From: Flavobacteriaceae bacterium
GTDB taxonomy: Bacteria > Bacteroidota > Bacteroidia > Flavobacteriales > Flavobacteriaceae
Assembly (NCBI GenBank): GCA_013373105.1
Contig: JABXIJ010000062.1
Span: 1 to 41,345, forward strand
Direction of reading: 5' to 3'
DNA length: 41,345 nucleotides
Part shown: in pieces, positions 41,001-41,345 of the stretch
How positions within the stretch are numbered: position 1 is the stretch's first letter
Layout: every line of letters starts with the position of its first letter
Program-made: the position numbers and the translations under genes
The notes under the pieces: model-generated
Told to the model about the DNA's origin: nothing
The model's database searches: none
Seen by the model: only the letters and a program-made list of their open reading frames with translations

Positions 41001-41345
41001 AGAGCCAGGTGCAGAAATTACTCTAGATTTTTCTCAATACATTGGTGCCAAATCATATACAGGTACAGTTGACTCTGATGGTAATTGGTCATTCAGAAGT
41101 GATTTTGAATTTATAGATGGAATCTATCAACCTACAGTAACCGTTTCAAATGATCTTGGTGGGGTAGCAACTGCCTCACCAACTTATATTATAGATGGGA
41201 CCGCTCCAGTGATCACTCTCACAGGAGATGCAACAGTAACTATTGAAGTAGGAAATACATATACAGATGCAGGAGCTACAGCCACTGATAATTATGATGG
41301 AGACATCACCTCTAGTATTGTTACGGTAAATCCAGTAGACACATC
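35032..41345 (+). CDS. Second giant secreted protein, calcium-binding and Ig-like repeats (3' end outside window)
   Basis: An open frame of 2104 codons to the window edge with no stop. Signal peptide MKKTLFIIVTCFAWSFSYSQ. Residues about 139-313 hold thrombospondin type 3-like, calcium-binding Asp repeats (DSNFNGIDD, DGDGIVDEYDNDKDGDG, DSDNDGFADYYDNDADGDG, DTDNDGYTDYAEVLAGTDP). Big_1/invasin-like domains start near 685, 813 and 1009, and Ig-like domains with Cys near 1113 and 1181. A short DADGIPGIIE calcium-like motif is near 1733. A choice-of-anchor U-like domain lies near 1875-1957 (FILEFNTPIPGNTF, VGYVLDPGGI), then a Big-type unit (SGTGEPGAEITLDF) and the start of a DUF5011-like domain (VEVGNTYTDAGATATDN pattern, 2059 onward). 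The C terminus, where a sorting signal would be, is not in view. Cotranscribed with the preceding giant gene. Confidence 0.85.
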   Translation, partial: MKKTLFIIVTCFAWSFSYSQSVLKYNKVQVKYSDLDLTGSPFNQLPSNFGETFDQEYEFQFKLIKKETGEIIYTRNRSGNYLYNSFKVGTISNEINSNTYDLFFDQNRMKEIAPLAPDGIYNSNGEIITIVNHILYRIEDSNFNGIDDNFEADLDGDGNTDAGKSDIDGDGIVDEYDNDKDGDGLPKNDRCENGGIGWSNNCFYSPLDTDDSNPDSDGDGVIDGLDMDYLASWVTETEEGSGIAKDSDNDGFADYYDNDADGDGLFKYRSDTDDSNPDIDGNGVIDGEEVDTDNDGYTDYAEVLAGTDPFYPGDTPSSGPIYPDLESAIFGSNSTIIRNFDSVSGDITFNIEPDTTYDLVVDLLYQDASQVSNTVLTFTTPSSPIFQAPKEFEPINTKLLSFNYSNFDDEQNKIGTYGFKGSLQNQYLTAFSDSHPEETLYGYFEPGTEYTNTGPQFVNRYPVKFKLIGDNDLPYTWTEIQSVTLSLLDSESNPISSGILTGTLTREVNDEGFVSFDDLKITQNGSYKIVATVDDTSVTYTTAQIEIKQDPEDFKNPAGFILRPGSTVVAGNSVTLYIDPVDSDGKVLVGYDEKTRGYLENYSFSMSYNINFKLFKPSGSQIYPSNTPRIEKSSANENIIVVPVDSYLAENGPYSVSFTLQKAFDTPTFDISGTFNVELPPDYGQSSLSTSKKNVGGDGLDSATITMQLKDASGTNFTSPSSASITFQLISGTASLSDVTDNNNGTYSVEVSSTSLGEVKIGAKIDGVTLIGYYCWDAYYDESLGYNVRGGCEWRDEIITLNFVPGEPSLVESKLSIDKDVLKPDNEAFTYVDLALKDAVGHIVTNLSDYSISVQTDLGTLGDLNDNGNGIVTFRFSPGEVPGIATINAFIGDQRIDDELRVIISGSQGLVLDNNLSDLSAGENFDLNVNLIDGLGNTITSGTGTISLQLYDNSNPELILLGTATANLVNGVASFSSLSINKSVSDLKLQILSDNPDHVESLTNAFSIKPSSIDFTKTDIYFGRRTLASDDSSIIPITIQLYDTYGNRVTDLSNNTIALSTTASHTITTPDVSSNGLITANLTTNAISETIDLIVGIDSYSTTISHNLKGVELCPGSSIVLESVNYDYEYQWFKDDTPIDNGIGRTITVSDSGIYSVQTTNPQTCDSFIEDYFLVRVLDDTAPIITTSEATSIFSNIDQNGNWIESLTITSSETIKPSRWYKDGVILPDQTSSTLVINEPGTYVAQYEITDGCYSQSSNPLTFTYNSLPVIYGPDYIDDSKAVSFIASTSPNETNPWAVDSDNVSITNEGILSIINSSDQSYDFELTFTDVNDKIATKTVTYSPAPVITISNGDIPIKTPSTTSNLNDSQSIPFITVCTNQPDIQLLGSGSPKTFTEDDGTSSLIAWNVETVEDTGDADDEAVATILDTGILTIHSTGTVRVSYTNSFDLTAYLDVIIEDPKLDGVRTNDNGDILLLVGETVSLNYLLHEEVLSGTWSISDQSHVQLSGEDLTGLTAGLASLTPNSDFGLCVGNQPINIIVSEAPDVEIDIDDDEIKTTGSLVTFNLTEESADFDVSKIKLKGNLRLNNFNRNDSREYRAEIIPNDNASNLDVEISVPAYRFRSQQGVLNRINVVKKIISVKESDLKDGIYDFSSSLGPDFTPGKVSNYELVDNDGSTIEIPTGSSKIEAIGKANRLKNYYVKDNFKFKVKATNNLNLTTLHDVVINVIEEQDADGIPGIIERKLSGFSGHLSGDKIDDEGEPDWDKNGVPDRLQSNIAHTPFGRLDKFQKVIDYVSNQSSIDDLSPDDYARVMVGVKGDDDSYSLDSKAELFGLSTGNNPDVIVRGGQQVADFGSGLLTFGAGPIGDEGLTDIDPNRDGVQVQFILEFNTPIPGNTFLKQDNNGDWKSFTALDSSVDGAVLTKTDDGKISEMVVTITDNGPWDSDERVGYVLDPGGIASASSYVNAPDEIYNIASNGPSPIKPVFSGTGEPGAEITLDFSQYIGAKSYTGTVDSDGNWSFRSDFEFIDGIYQPTVTVSNDLGGVATASPTYIIDGTAPVITLTGDATVTIEVGNTYTDAGATATDNYDGDITSSIVTVNPVDT

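Overview
The window looks like the chromosome of a member of the Bacteroidota, most likely a Flavobacteriaceae. The evidence is a strongly AT-rich sequence, A-rich leaders instead of Shine-Dalgarno sites, several -7 elements of the TAnnTTTG type, a mevalonate pathway with a GYDIA-type GHMP kinase, an S9 dipeptidyl peptidase lipoprotein next to two POT transporters, and very large Ig-repeat secreted proteins. I cannot name the species.

Layout. Positions 1-190 hold the 5' end of a gene on the minus strand with an apparent frameshift at its start. Positions 289-5202 carry an M20 dipeptidase, tRNA-Leu(UAG) with its own promoter and terminator, an acyl-CoA thioesterase, a tail-specific protease and a small secreted protein interrupted by an in-frame TGA. 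Positions 5318-9528 carry surE, a small membrane protein, lpxB and a ComEC-like protein, all on the plus strand. Positions 9529-15645 (minus) carry a thioredoxin-like protein, two POT peptide/proton symporters and a dipeptidyl peptidase IV lipoprotein, which suggests cleavage of oligopeptides to di- and tripeptides, uptake, and final hydrolysis by peptidases such as the M20 enzyme.

Positions 15846-25493 are an isoprenoid neighbourhood: class II HMG-CoA reductase (fused to a C-terminal DinB/DUF1569-like domain), a GYDIA GHMP kinase, diphosphomevalonate decarboxylase, mevalonate kinase and a UbiA prenyltransferase. A HI0933-type flavoprotein, a thioredoxin-fold protein, thiamine pyrophosphokinase, a small His-rich protein, a MORN-repeat protein and a pseudouridine synthase are interspersed. 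The pathway makes isopentenyl diphosphate from HMG-CoA, and the UbiA protein probably uses a prenyl diphosphate derived from it.

After the terminator at 25499-25523 the character changes. About 740 bases without a gene contain a fragment resembling the 3' end of a tRNA, a 9-bp tandem repeat, three 11-bp repeats and a perfect 13-bp hairpin. Next comes a 39-codon remnant of an AraC-type DNA-binding domain, lying in frame directly behind the stop codon of a membrane-bound one-component regulator (propeller-like sensor, one membrane segment, AraC-type HTH; 26380-27963, minus). Divergent from the regulator are two giant secreted proteins in one operon, 2303 residues (28114-35025) and more than 2104 residues (35032 to beyond the window). 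This right-hand third is the accessory part and the best candidate for something undescribed: a regulator and giant surface protein cassette that may have been exchanged as a unit. Whether it is mobile, and what it binds, cannot be decided from the window.
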